Shown here: positions 8,655 through 19,186 of the stretch, in pieces
Numbering within the stretch: the first letter of the stretch is position 1
Layout: each line of letters begins with the position of its first letter
Assembly: GCA_049653005.1 (NCBI GenBank)
Contig: JBASFL010000076.1
Coordinates: 11,130 to 75,129 of the forward strand
Direction of reading: 5' to 3'
DNA length: 64,000 bases
From: UBA2334 sp049653005
GTDB lineage: Bacteria > Pseudomonadota > Gammaproteobacteria > Burkholderiales > Burkholderiaceae_C
The notes under the pieces: generated by a model
The model's input: the letters and a program-made list of their open reading frames with translations, nothing else
Told to the model about the DNA's origin: nothing
Database searches by the model: none
Made by a program: the position numbers and the translations under genes

Positions 8655-9365
8655 ATGACCACCCGCATTTCCAAACTGACCCAACTCGCCGCCGCCCTGC
8701 TCACCGCCCTGGCCCTGACCGCCTGCGGTGGTGGCAGCGACAGCGCCACACCCGCCGGCAATGGCGGCCCGCCGCTGGTGGTGGATGCCGACGGCAATTC
8801 CACGTTCGACACCACCACGCAGGGCACCCAACTGGCCGCCCTGCCCACCGAAACGCTCAGCGCCACCGAGCAAAGCTCGCTGACCTACATGCGCGAAGAA
8901 GAAAAGCTGGCCGGTGACGTTTACACCCGCCTGAACGCCGCGTGGGGGCTGAAGGTGTTTGCCAACGTGGCCACCAGCGAAAGCACCCACACCGAAGCCG
9001 TGCGCCAGTTGCTGCTGCGTTACAAAGTGACCGACCCCGCCGCCAACCTGGGGGCAGGCGTGTATGCAAACCCCGAGCTGCAAGCGCTCTACACCCAGTT
9101 GGTGGCCAAAGGCAGCACTTCGGTGATCGAGGGCCTGCAAGTGGCGGTGGCCATTGAAGAGCTGGACATGCTCGACATCAACAACCACCTGAAAACCGTG
9201 GACAACCAGGACATCAGGCTGGTGTACGACAACCTGCTGAAAGGCTCGCGCAACCACCTGCGCTCGTTCCACAAAAACCTGTTGCAGCAAGGCGGCAGCT
9301 ACACCGCGCAGTACCTGACCCAGGCCGAGTTCGATGCGATTGCGAACTCGCCCATGGAGAAGTGA
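8655..9365 (+). CDS. DUF2202 domain lipoprotein, ferritin-like
   Basis: A 236-residue lipoprotein with the lipobox LTAC (Cys24), followed by a low-complexity linker and a helical domain with the pattern of DUF2202, a ferritin-like fold: LTYMREEEKLAGDVYTRL, then SESTHTEAVRQLL, then VAVAIEELDMLDINN, and SRNHLRSFHKNL. The repeated Glu and His pairs are candidate metal ligands of a four-helix bundle, so iron or another metal may bind. AAGGA six bases before the ATG supports the start. It is the last of three small exported proteins and converges on the minus-strand outer-membrane gene. No function is established that I know of. Confidence 0.8.
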   Translation: MTTRISKLTQLAAALLTALALTACGGGSDSATPAGNGGPPLVVDADGNSTFDTTTQGTQLAALPTETLSATEQSSLTYMREEEKLAGDVYTRLNAAWGLKVFANVATSESTHTEAVRQLLLRYKVTDPAANLGAGVYANPELQALYTQLVAKGSTSVIEGLQVAVAIEELDMLDINNHLKTVDNQDIRLVYDNLLKGSRNHLRSFHKNLLQQGGSYTAQYLTQAEFDAIANSPMEK

Positions 9366-9380
9366 ACACCGCCCCGCTGA

Positions 9381-9435
9381 ATTTCAAGCCAAATCAGGCC
9401 CCAGAGCTTTTCTGTATTGCCTTTTCAGCTATCAC
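9381..9435 (+). repeat. Dispersed intergenic repeat, copy 1
   Basis: An AT-richer block between two convergent genes that reads ATTTCAAGCC ... CCAGAGCTTTT ... TTTTCAGCTATCA. It shares order and spacing with six other blocks in the window: a 5' TTTCAAG half, a central CCAGCGCTTG core and a 3' AGCTAT end. The core here has diverged (CCAGAGCTTT). Confidence 0.65.
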
Positions 9436-10675
9436 TTATTTTGTGCCAAACAACCCATCGGTGCGCGCCGTCAGCCGCAGCAACACAAAATTGACCGAGC
9501 GGCTTGAGCTGTCCTGCGGCGCTGCGGCACGCTCACGGCCCACTTCGGCGCTCAGGTTGACGGTGGGGTTTGGGGCGAAGGTCAGCAACGCAGTCTGGCG
9601 GCTGGCGGGCTGGTAAGCCGCCAGCCCCGTCTCGGCGGCCAGCAGGCTGGCACCCGGGCCGCTCAGGCTTTGAGTGGCCCAGGCCCGCTCCAGCCGCAGG
9701 CCGGTTTGCCACTGGGGTGCCACGTCCCACAGGGCTTGCAGCCACAGGCCCTGGTTGTGTGCGCGGTGTTGCCCCAGACCGTTGGCCGACTCCAGGCTGC
9801 CGTTTTCGTGGCGCAGCCAGCCGCTGGCCGTGAGCGTGACGGGAAGGGCCAGGGGTGACTGAGCGCCCACCCACACCACACTGGCACCGGCCAGGGTGCT
9901 GCGGCCGGTGAAGCAGGCCACGTCTTTCAACGCGGCGTTGCACACCGGGGCCAGGTGGCTGTGGCCTGCCGTGCTGCTGACCGTGCTGCCCCGGCGCTCA
10001 GGTTCAAGCCACGCGGCAAAACCGTCCACCTGCCAGGGGCCTTCACCCCAGCCCAGGTGGGCGGTGGGCACCACCGGGCCGTTGCCGCTGCCCGGAAAGA
10101 CCTGGCCTTTCCAAAGCCCAACGTCGGCACTCAGGCGGCGCTGGCCGTTGTCTTGCCGCCAGCCCAGTTGCACGCCGTCGTCCACCCAGTCGCCGTGCAA
10201 GGTGGCCTGCTTGGCCAGGGGCATCAGGGCAAAACGGTCGAAGTGGCCGCCCTGCCCCAGTGTCCCGCCCAGTGCGGGGCGCTGGCGTCCGGCGGTCAGC
10301 AGCCACCAGTGGTCGGCCCCATCTGCATCGTGGCGGGCCTGCACCCAGGCGGTTTCAACGTGGGCCGGGTCGCTGCCGTGCTGGCCCACGGTGAATTGCG
10401 TGCCCCAGGTGCCGTTCAGCCGCCAGGCAGCGCCCACCGTGGCGTGTTCCAGGGCCAGGCCCTGGCGGTCGGTGCCTGCGTCGCCTTGCAGCAAAAAGCC
10501 GCGCAGGCGCTGGCTGGGCAGTTCGGTGGCACTGTTCAGCGCGGTGATGGCCGCGGCTGCGCTCAGGCGCACACCGGGTTCGGGCGGCAAAGCATCATCG
10601 GCCTCGCCGTGGGCCAGGGCTGCACCGCAGGCCAGCGCCAGGCCCGCACACAGACCCCGCGCCGCCCACGCCACG

Positions 10676-11871
<1,196 letters not shown>

Positions 11872-11875
<4 letters not shown>

Positions 11876-12816
11876 TTCGCGATGGCCCGGAACAGGGTTT
11901 GCGCCGCACCGCCGTTGACGGGCAGACCGGTGCCGGTGCCATCGGCCTTCCAGTCGATGGCCAGGGCCTTGAACACGTTCAGGCACTCGGGGTCGGTGCC
12001 GCCCGACATGCAACCCGTGGCAGCCGCCTGGTTGACGGTGACGTTGGTGCCATCAAGCAAAGGCTTGATGTCCACCGCCACTTTTTGCGTGGCGGGGTTG
12101 AAGCTGGCGAACTTGAACTCCATGCGGTTGGGCGCTGTGCAGCTGCTCACTTGCGTGCCAGTGGCGGGATTGCCAATGCAGCCGGTGGAGCCCAGGTGGA
12201 AGTTGAACGTGGGCGATGCCCACTTGCCAGCCGTGCCTGCCGCTGCGCTGGCCAGGGGATCTGTCACCTCGATCTTGGCGAACTTGCGGCCACCCTGCCA
12301 GTTCCAGGCCAGGGCCTGGATGTCAAGCGGGGCTTTGGTGGTGGTGGGGTTGGCCCAGTCGGTATGGTTGAAGGCGAACGGCACGCCCATCGTCATCTTC
12401 ACGCCGGTGTAATTGCCCGCTGGCACCGTGCCTTTGATGACGCTGTTGGTAGCGGCGGTGCCGGTGGCGGTGGGGCAGTCGCCCGTGGCGTTTTCAAGGT
12501 CCACCAGCGTGACGCTGTCAGCGCCGACGGTGTAGTTCCAGCTGTCGTTGGCGGTGAGCGTCAGCGGCACTTCTACGCCGTCAGCGCGGACCATCTTCAC
12601 TTGCGAGATGTAGAAGCGGAAGTCCTTCACGTTACCGGTGGCGGCCGTGCTGCCCAGGCCAGTGACGGTGGAGCCGCAACCGATGGCGGTGTTGCCAGCC
12701 ATGGCGGCAAACTGCAGTTCGACAGCTTGCGGGCCGTCGTCACCACCGCCACAGGCGACGAGGGAAGCAGCGGCAACGGCTGCAAGGGTGAAGGAGGCAA
12801 AAGTACGTGTGTTCAT
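11872..12816 (-). CDS. MbnP family copper-site lipoprotein (metallo-mystery pair four-Cys protein)
   Basis: A 314-residue lipoprotein (lipobox LVAC, Cys22) with the hallmarks of the MbnP/four-Cys family: VELQFAAMAGNTAIGCG near the N terminus, a KDFRFYISQVKMVRADG stretch, YTGVKMTMGVPFAFNHTDW, and cysteines in the C-terminal half (STGCIG, VSSCTA, ATGCMS, DPECLN). Several tryptophans (DSWNY, HTDWAN, LAWNW, GKWAS) could be the one its partner MbnH modifies, but I cannot say which. The known homologue binds copper through a kynurenine made by MbnH. First gene of a three-gene unit with the di-haem protein and an outer-membrane protein; the upstream neighbour in the same direction is a DUF2946 gene. 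Confidence 0.87.
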
Positions 12817-12870
12817 GGTGGTTTCTCTGAAATCAATGAAATGGAAAAAAAGGGGTAACGCTGACCTAAC

Positions 12871-13335
12871 TCAGACAGGGGGTGCCCGCATGGGGGCCAT
12901 CAGCAGCACCCGCTCAGCCGTGGCAGGCAGGCGGGCAGCCCACGGGTTGCAATGGGAGAGCCTCAGCTCGGGCTCGTGGTTCCAAACCGGTGCGCGTTGA
13001 CCTGGGTATGGCGTTGGCGGTGTGGCCACATGCGCCATGGTCCACGCACAAGGATGCTGCCAACCCTGCGGCATGGGCTCACCCGGTCTCTCGCGGCTGC
13101 CGGACACCGCATCGCTACCGTCCAGCACCACCCATTGCATGCCGGTGGGGGTGCAGATTTCAGCCACCGGGCCGCTGGCCACGGCAGGCACCACCCATGC
13201 ACCCAAAAGGGCGTGCATCGCAGAAAAGAGGACAGCCACCAAGCAACCCATGCTCACGCGAGCCACCGGCAGCTGACTGGCATGGCTGCGCAACCGGTTC
13301 ACGGATTTACGCCTCTGCACCCACATCAACATGCT
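12871..13335 (-). CDS. DUF2946 family protein, copy A
   Basis: A 154-residue single-helix exported or membrane protein. The core AVASGPVAEICTPTGMQWV followed by HPCAWTMAH fits DUF2946, whose members carry a Cys-Trp motif and a later Cys and are usually found among copper genes. It is closely similar to the copy at 22416-22841: the hydrophobic region, the core and the last 14 residues (ERVLLMAPMRAPP) are nearly the same, and the DNA near both 3' ends (12882-12909 and 22436-22463) is identical over 28 bases. The start chosen is the ATG at 13335, 13 bases after the DUF2149 stop; the frame is open further upstream into that gene. Function unknown. Confidence 0.7.
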   Translation of the reverse strand, partial: SMLMWVQRRKSVNRLRSHASQLPVARVSMGCLVAVLFSAMHALLGAWVVPAVASGPVAEICTPTGMQWVVLDGSDAVSGSRERPGEPMPQGWQHPCAWTMAHVATPPTPYPGQRAPVWNHEPELRLSHCNPWAARLPATAERVLLMAPMRAPPV

Positions 13336-13348
13336 TGCACTCAACTGC

Positions 13349-13699
13349 TCAGGGCTGCTGGGGATCGGTTTCAGGCACGTACACCATGCTGCCATCCTTC
13401 ATGCGGTAAGCCACCCCGGCCTTGGCACCTTGGCCCTCCCCTATCTGCCCTGATGACTGGTACTGCTTGAGCTCATTGCCCTGCTTGACCAGCATTTCCA
13501 TGTTGGGCTTGCCCACGTTCTTGATGACAACCACATCCTCCGTGGCGAAAGGGTTGAGCGGGTTTTCGACAACGGCCACCAGCAACACGGCAATGACCAC
13601 CAGAAACACGTCGATGATGTTCACCACCGACAGGATCGGGTCGTCCTCGTCCGAGTCGCCCAGAATATCCAGCTTCATGCGGTGCATGCGTTCAGCCAT
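13349..13699 (-). CDS. DUF2149 protein, ExbD/TolR-like single-helix stator subunit
   Basis: A 116-residue protein with one transmembrane helix (about 22-44) and a periplasmic tail. The helix reads SVVNIIDVFLVVIAVLL, which lines up position by position with the ExbD encoded 6 kb away (NVVPLVDVMLVLL), placing Asp30 where ExbD has its proton-channel aspartate. DUF2149 genes are known next to MotA/TolQ and CobN genes. Its start overlaps the end of the MotA/TolQ gene by eight bases, so the two are probably a membrane complex. My inference is that it transmits proton-motive force to the CobN-like protein. No peptidoglycan-binding domain is present. Confidence 0.82.
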   Translation of the reverse strand: MAERMHRMKLDILGDSDEDDPILSVVNIIDVFLVVIAVLLVAVVENPLNPFATEDVVVIKNVGKPNMEMLVKQGNELKQYQSSGQIGEGQGAKAGVAYRMKDGSMVYVPETDPQQP

Positions 13700-14180
13700 G
13701 AGTCACTCCTTGGGCTTGCATGAGGGCATTGAGCTCTTCCATCAGCCAGCGCTTGCGAACGGTCTGCACCACGAAGGTGATGGCGGCAGCCAGCAGCGCC
13801 ACGATGACGGCGGCAAAAGCCACCACCAGGTTTTCTGCCATGCCCTTGGTGTTGCCAGCGGCCACGGCCACCAGGGCTGGCCCCATGGGAATCATGGTGG
13901 CAACGAGGCCCAGCATAGGTGCAACACGGCTGACGATGCGTTGCACCTCCAATTGTTTGAGTACATGCAGCTCCAGGCCATCCAAGCCCTTGTCGGCATG
14001 CTTTTGCCAATAGCTGTGCAGCGGCTGCAGACCGTGTGGGCGGCGGACACGGGCCAGCCCATCTATCAGCACCTGCCCCACGCTGAACAGGGCGTACACA
14101 AACATCAGGCACAACACCAGCAGCACCGGTGTCAGAAAAAATTTCGAGGTTTCAAACAAAAACAATTCAATGGCGTTCAT
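13692..14180 (-). CDS. MotA/TolQ/ExbB-type proton channel protein
   Basis: A 162-residue inner-membrane protein with three helices: about 15-37, about 86-106 (SRVAPMLGLVATMIPMG) and about 118-142 (ENLVVAFAAVIVALLAAAIT). The second-helix pattern matches the TolQ/ExbB signature AP-x-x-GL-x-x-T, which forms the pore with an ExbD-like helix. It is distinct from the ExbB at 19554-19979. It lies 64 bases after the CobN stop and overlaps the DUF2149 gene, so it is best read as the motor dedicated to CobN. No ribosome-binding site of normal strength precedes the ATG, which may mean translation depends on upstream reading. Confidence 0.85.
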   Translation of the reverse strand: MNAIELFLFETSKFFLTPVLLVLCLMFVYALFSVGQVLIDGLARVRRPHGLQPLHSYWQKHADKGLDGLELHVLKQLEVQRIVSRVAPMLGLVATMIPMGPALVAVAAGNTKGMAENLVVAFAAVIVALLAAAITFVVQTVRKRWLMEELNALMQAQGVTHG

Positions 14181-14244
14181 TCCAGGCTTTCAGGGTAACG
14201 GAGATGGGTTGGGGGAGGCGGTGGGTAGGTCAACCACCTGCTGT

Positions 14245-17200
14245 TCATACGGGGGCACTCACGTTCAGGCCTGCACGGGTGCGACGTGCCCGCCATGCCT
14301 GGTAAGCCATGCCCGCCAATACCACTGCACCTGCCAACCAGGCATAAATCCAGATCAACTGCTGCACGGTGTCGTTTGACTTGATTTCGCGCAGTTCTTG
14401 GCCGCGTACCACCGGGGGCTCGGGTGCGGGCGGCACATCGGGCGCAGGCGGCTGGACAGGCGTGGCTGAGCTGGGAGGCGGTGCGGCAGCTTTGCCCGAG
14501 GGAGGCGATGACGCCGGGGAACCAATGCCATAGCCTGCCGACAGCTCTTTCACATACGCCTTGAAGGTTTCATTGGCCGTGAACACGTTGTGCTTGGCAG
14601 CAATTTCCTGGTAGGTGGCCACCAGTTCGCGCTTGGTTTGCTCATCGGCCTTCCAGTAGTCCTTGCGGATAGCCTCCAGCATGCGCTCGGCCACCTGAGC
14701 CAGTGCAGTGGGATTGGATTTTTCAAACCACTCGCGGGTGCCCAGCTGGTAGCGGTCTTTCACGTAGGTTTCGTGGAATTCCTGCCACTGGTCGTCTCGA
14801 ACCACGTTGCGATCCATCACCTGCCAGCCCCAAAAATTGTTCACAGTGTTGAGCATTTGCAGTGTGCCGCTGTAGCCCTCTTTCATCATTTCCTTCATCC
14901 AGTTGGGGTGCTGGTACACCGCCCGAAGCTCATTGGCCATGAACTTTTCGGCGGTTTGCAGCTTGGCCCGATTGGGGTCGCGCATGTTGGAGATGTAGAG
15001 CTGCGGGTTGGCCCCATCGAGATACTTCACGGCCATGGAAATGCCGCCCAAGTACTCGAACGGGTGGTCGGTGTCCAGCAGACCGCGCAAATTGCTGGAT
15101 CGCGAAAAAACCGCCGCGCTGGTGCCTTTGAGGTGGGCGGCGTAGGCGTTGATCTCGCGCCCGCTGTCGTCTCGCAGCTTCTGGCTCCAGTTGGCGCTGT
15201 TGGGTCCATAGGCCCATGACATCCGCGAGAGATAGAGCTTTTCCAGCTTGCCATCGCCATCGTCCCACTGGTCCGAGGCCAGAGACGCATCGGTGAGTTT
15301 GGTGGAGTAGTCACCGCTCTCATTCCCGAACACGCGGGTCAGCGCAAACTCCCGTGCCCGCTCGCGCTGAACGCCGCTTTGCACCAGCTCGGCCTCTATG
15401 CGATCGGTGTTGGCCTTGATGAAGTTTTGCTCCAGGGGCTCGGCTTGCGCCGCCAGCAAGCCAATGGCCTCGTTGAAGCGCTCCATCACATTGGGGAACT
15501 GATCGCGGTAGAGGCCTGTGAGCGATATGACAGCATCAATCCGGGGCCGCCCCAGTTCTTTGAGCGGAATCACCTCCATGCCCACCACCTGTCCACCCTC
15601 GTTCCACTGCGGCTTGACCCCCATGGCGTACAGAATTTGAGACTCCAGCATGCCCAAGTGGCGCATGGTTTCAGTGCTCCACATGGTGAACGCCAGTTTC
15701 TGCGGAAATTTTCGGTGCTCAGCCTGGTAGGCCAGGATGAGCTCCTGCACCGCCTGCTTGCCCGCTTCGTAGGCCGAACGCGTGGGAATGCGCGACGGGT
15801 CAAAGCCATACATATTGCGGCCAGTGTGCAGTGCATCCGGGTTGCGGATGGGGTCGCCGCCGTAGGATGGGTCAATCCAGCGGGCAGACAGGCCATTGAC
15901 AATGGCTTCCACCTCCCAGGCAGCGCGCAAGGTCACCAGAAAACGCCTGCCCTTTTCGGCCAGGTTGCGCAGTTGCGTGTCACTTTGCTCGGCCAGCGGA
16001 CGATCGGAAAACACCCAGTCATCCACGAACCGGTAGGGCTTGCTGCTCTGAATGTCTTTGTAATCGCCTTTGAACGCCGCTTTGGCACTTTTGACACCCG
16101 TGGCCTCGTACAGGGGTTGGCCCAGCATCTGCATCACGTTGCTGACCAGATGCGCCCGCTCAGCATCCCTGCCCAGGGTGTGCAGGCCCAGTGGCTGCAT
16201 GGCGGCACCCAGATCCTCCAGGTAATCCTCGATGTCACGCAAAAAATTGTCGAAGTTACGCTCCAGATCGGCCACTTTCCACTTCAGGTCTTGGTGGATG
16301 TTCATCTTCACCGCTTGCGCGATGATGAGTTTGCGGTTGTTTTCTTTGACCAGCCCGGTATCCAGGGACTGGTACTCCCGAATCAGGTCGTTGATCCTGA
16401 CGAAGTCATCTGACAGGCCAGCCGGTGAAAAGGCCGGTGTCTGGTGGCTGACGATCACCCCCCTGCCCCGGCGCTTGACGTGAATGGCCTCGCCAATGTT
16501 GTCCACGATGTAGGGGTAGATGACCGGGGTGTTGCCCACCAGAAGATTGGGGTCGTCATAGGCCCACAGACCCCGCTCCTTGCCCGGTGTCCACTCCTGG
16601 CTGCCGTGGGTGCCGAAGTGAATCAGCGCACTGGCTGCGTGCTGCTCCCTGGCCCACAGGTAGGTGGCGAGGTAGGCATGGTTCAGCGGCACTTTCACGT
16701 CATGAAACAGCTTTTTCTCGTCGAATTTGGGGTCGGTCGAGTCGCTGCGCTTGGGTTGGGGCAACACCACCAGTTGCCCCAGCTTCAAGCGCGGAATGAC
16801 AAATCCGGTGCGCCCCTGGTGGCGCGCTACCCAGCTGCTGCTCTCAGGCTGCCCCCAAAAGCCTGTGATGCGATCGCGCACCGCCACAGGCAGCGTGGCC
16901 AGCCAGCGCTTGTAGTCGGCCATGGGCAAGAAGTCCCAGTGCGGTGTCTTAATCAGCTCGGGCAAGGTGCCTGGCCGGTACGCGGGGCGCAGCATGGTGG
17001 CCACCGCAGCAATCATGTCCGCCTCACTCACCGGGTCCAGGGCGTAACCCTCGTCGCGCAAACGGTCCACCAAGTGGCTGATGGAGCGCGGCACGTTGAG
17101 ATTGGACGCCCCTTGGTTTTTTTCCCCAGGCGGATTGTTCCAAAAGAAGAGCGCCAAACGCTTGTCAGCATTGCGCTGGTGCTGTAATTTAGCTAAATTG

Positions 17201-18414
17201 ATGGCTTTGCCCATCAGCAAGTCCATCTGCTCGGGCATGGGCACCAGCTCACCCCCTTCATTGGCGCTGACGACCACGGGGTCTTGCAGGCCAATGTATT
17301 CGGCATTGGTCAAGCTGAACGGCAGGTTGAAGGTGCTCACACCCACTTTGTCTGCCAGATAATCAGCGCGGCTGCCCTGCCGGTAGCTCAGCATATTGAT
17401 GACTGGCACACCCATGGCCTGGTGCCAGGCTTTGCGGGACTCGGGGTCCACGCCCAAAAAGGTGTTGACCAGCAGCACCTGCGGCAACACCCGCCCCTGG
17501 TGAGTGATGATGGGTTCGGCCACCTCGACTGCAGGCCCGTCTTTGGGGTTGGGGAATCCCCCGTCTGCATACGGGTTTGCACCCACATCCGCGCGGTTGA
17601 CCGGTCGCCCCGCACCGGCATCGGCCCGAGAACGGGCGACCCTGGCGGTGCGATAAAACACCAGAGGCAAAGCACCACGCCGCTCCAGATCAGCCACGGT
17701 GTCATCCAACAAGCGCGTTTGGCCATCGGAGATGTAGCTGGATGAGGTTTCCATGCCAATGACGTGCTGGGCCAGCGGGTCGCGACCGGTGCGCTGCTGC
17801 CACCAGGTAAGGTAGCTGGCCAAGTCGGCAAACACCGTCTTCTCGTACCCAGGGTGGTAAATGCCCCCATTGGGCAGCGCCACGGGTGGCGGCACGCTGC
17901 TCTCGTCACCTTGGGTCACCAGCACCTTGAGGTACTGGGCCAGGCGCTCGTGGTTCACGCGGGTACCGCCCACGTAGTACTCAAACACCCGTTGGGCCTG
18001 TGGCTGTGGCAAGCCCAGCGCACGCAGTCGAACCGGAGGACTCATCACGTTGATGCTGGCACCTGGCACCTTGGCCGCCCTCAACTGGGCACCCGCCAGC
18101 CGCTCCACCATGGCCTGATCCTCTTGCCGGGGGGCATCTATCAGCACCAGCGACGCATTCTTCAATACGCGAGCTACCCCCTTCTCGCCTTCGGCATCCA
18201 CCTGAGTCCAGTCCAGCTCCACGCCTTGCGATCGGGCGGCTTCAGCCATGAGCTTGAACTTGCGCTCCAGCACCATTTGGGTGCTGAGCAAGGCCACCTT
18301 GGTGACCCTTGGCGACGCAGCCGCTTCTTCTCGCGCAGCGGCCGCGATCGAGCCAGTGACGAGACTGCCACACAGGACAAGCAGAGGGCCTGTTAGCCAA
18401 CGGATCAGATACAT
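14245..18414 (-). CDS. cobN: Exported, membrane-anchored CobN-like metallochelatase subunit
   Basis: A 1389-residue homologue of the large subunit of cobaltochelatase (about 1275 residues in aerobic B12 synthesis). The CobN signature region reads HFGTHGSQEWTPGKERGLW at about 597-615. Unlike cytoplasmic CobN, it starts with a signal peptide (LTGPLLVLCGSLVTGSIAAA) and ends, after a Pro/Ala-rich linker, with a helix (WIYAWLAGAVVLAGMAY) and a short Arg-rich tail. The catalytic mass should therefore be periplasmic and anchored in the inner membrane. No CobS/CobT or ChlI/ChlD ATPase gene is in the window. The start has a strong AAAGGAG site lying inside the last codons of tonB, one base away (TGATATG). 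Substrate unknown: haem, cobalamin or another metal chelate. Confidence 0.9.
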   Translation of the reverse strand: MYLIRWLTGPLLVLCGSLVTGSIAAAAREEAAASPRVTKVALLSTQMVLERKFKLMAEAARSQGVELDWTQVDAEGEKGVARVLKNASLVLIDAPRQEDQAMVERLAGAQLRAAKVPGASINVMSPPVRLRALGLPQPQAQRVFEYYVGGTRVNHERLAQYLKVLVTQGDESSVPPPVALPNGGIYHPGYEKTVFADLASYLTWWQQRTGRDPLAQHVIGMETSSSYISDGQTRLLDDTVADLERRGALPLVFYRTARVARSRADAGAGRPVNRADVGANPYADGGFPNPKDGPAVEVAEPIITHQGRVLPQVLLVNTFLGVDPESRKAWHQAMGVPVINMLSYRQGSRADYLADKVGVSTFNLPFSLTNAEYIGLQDPVVVSANEGGELVPMPEQMDLLMGKAINLAKLQHQRNADKRLALFFWNNPPGEKNQGASNLNVPRSISHLVDRLRDEGYALDPVSEADMIAAVATMLRPAYRPGTLPELIKTPHWDFLPMADYKRWLATLPVAVRDRITGFWGQPESSSWVARHQGRTGFVIPRLKLGQLVVLPQPKRSDSTDPKFDEKKLFHDVKVPLNHAYLATYLWAREQHAASALIHFGTHGSQEWTPGKERGLWAYDDPNLLVGNTPVIYPYIVDNIGEAIHVKRRGRGVIVSHQTPAFSPAGLSDDFVRINDLIREYQSLDTGLVKENNRKLIIAQAVKMNIHQDLKWKVADLERNFDNFLRDIEDYLEDLGAAMQPLGLHTLGRDAERAHLVSNVMQMLGQPLYEATGVKSAKAAFKGDYKDIQSSKPYRFVDDWVFSDRPLAEQSDTQLRNLAEKGRRFLVTLRAAWEVEAIVNGLSARWIDPSYGGDPIRNPDALHTGRNMYGFDPSRIPTRSAYEAGKQAVQELILAYQAEHRKFPQKLAFTMWSTETMRHLGMLESQILYAMGVKPQWNEGGQVVGMEVIPLKELGRPRIDAVISLTGLYRDQFPNVMERFNEAIGLLAAQAEPLEQNFIKANTDRIEAELVQSGVQRERAREFALTRVFGNESGDYSTKLTDASLASDQWDDGDGKLEKLYLSRMSWAYGPNSANWSQKLRDDSGREINAYAAHLKGTSAAVFSRSSNLRGLLDTDHPFEYLGGISMAVKYLDGANPQLYISNMRDPNRAKLQTAEKFMANELRAVYQHPNWMKEMMKEGYSGTLQMLNTVNNFWGWQVMDRNVVRDDQWQEFHETYVKDRYQLGTREWFEKSNPTALAQVAERMLEAIRKDYWKADEQTKRELVATYQEIAAKHNVFTANETFKAYVKELSAGYGIGSPASSPPSGKAAAPPPSSATPVQPPAPDVPPAPEPPVVRGQELREIKSNDTVQQLIWIYAWLAGAVVLAGMAYQAWRARRTRAGLNVSAPV

Positions 18415-18415
18415 A

Positions 18416-19186
18416 TCAAGACTCCTTTAATTCATACACCACCGGAATGCGCAGCTCGGTGGCCCGCCCCGGTTGCAGTTGACTGGCCAGCGACATCAGC
18501 ACCGTGCGCACAAGCAGCTCTGCGGCACCATCCAGCGCTTTGAAACCCGAGGACTCCACCAGCTCCGCGCTCAGCAACTCGCCCGCAGCGGACACGCGAA
18601 CGCGCACATACACCGTGCCCGTTTGCCCCATGCGGCGCGCCGACGGGGGGTAGGTTTTGTGCTGGTGCAGCGCATGCATCAGTTGGTCGCGCCACCGTTG
18701 ATGGATCGCTTCAGCGTGGGGCGCCGCAGCAGGTGTGGCACCACCAAGGCTGGCCGCTGCCTGCTTGGCCACCTGTGGTGCCGTGGTCACCTCTGGCGCA
18801 GAAGCCTTGGGTGCAAGGGTTTCGCTGGCCGCCACAGGCAACACCACCGCAGGGGCAGACGCAAGCACAGGGGGCACCTCGGGAACGACCCGTGGTGCCA
18901 GTTGGGCCGATGCCCGCTGGGGCTGTGCGCGCTCTACCTTCTCGGGTGGCACCACCGATTTGGTCACAGGGCGAGGAGTCGGCTTGGGCGACTCAACAGG
19001 AACCGGCTCTGCCACTGGCAGCGGCGATGGCACCGCCTTGGCCTGCCAGGCGAGTGTCACTTGCAAAGGCTTAAACGCTGGTGCTGGCGGGGTGCTGGCC
19101 GACCAGACCAGCGCCACCAGCACCAGGCCGCCGTGGAGGCCAAGGGACCAGGCCCAGTCTGTTGGGGTCAATCGGGCAGGGGTCAT
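18416..19186 (-). CDS. tonB: TonB energy transducer
   Basis: A 256-residue TonB. An N-terminal helix with the usual His (SLGLHGGLVLVALVW) anchors it, a Pro/Ala/Lys-rich region (about 50-160) spans the periplasm, and the C-terminal domain has YPPSARRMGQTGTVYVRVRV and the final VVYELKES. It links ExbB-ExbD to the receptor encoded upstream. Its start overlaps the exbD stop (ATGA) and its end carries the ribosome-binding site of cobN. Being inside this operon, it is probably specific for the receptor at 19993-22272 and may also touch the CobN protein. Confidence 0.9.
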   Translation of the reverse strand: MTPARLTPTDWAWSLGLHGGLVLVALVWSASTPPAPAFKPLQVTLAWQAKAVPSPLPVAEPVPVESPKPTPRPVTKSVVPPEKVERAQPQRASAQLAPRVVPEVPPVLASAPAVVLPVAASETLAPKASAPEVTTAPQVAKQAAASLGGATPAAAPHAEAIHQRWRDQLMHALHQHKTYPPSARRMGQTGTVYVRVRVSAAGELLSAELVESSGFKALDGAAELLVRTVLMSLASQLQPGRATELRIPVVYELKES

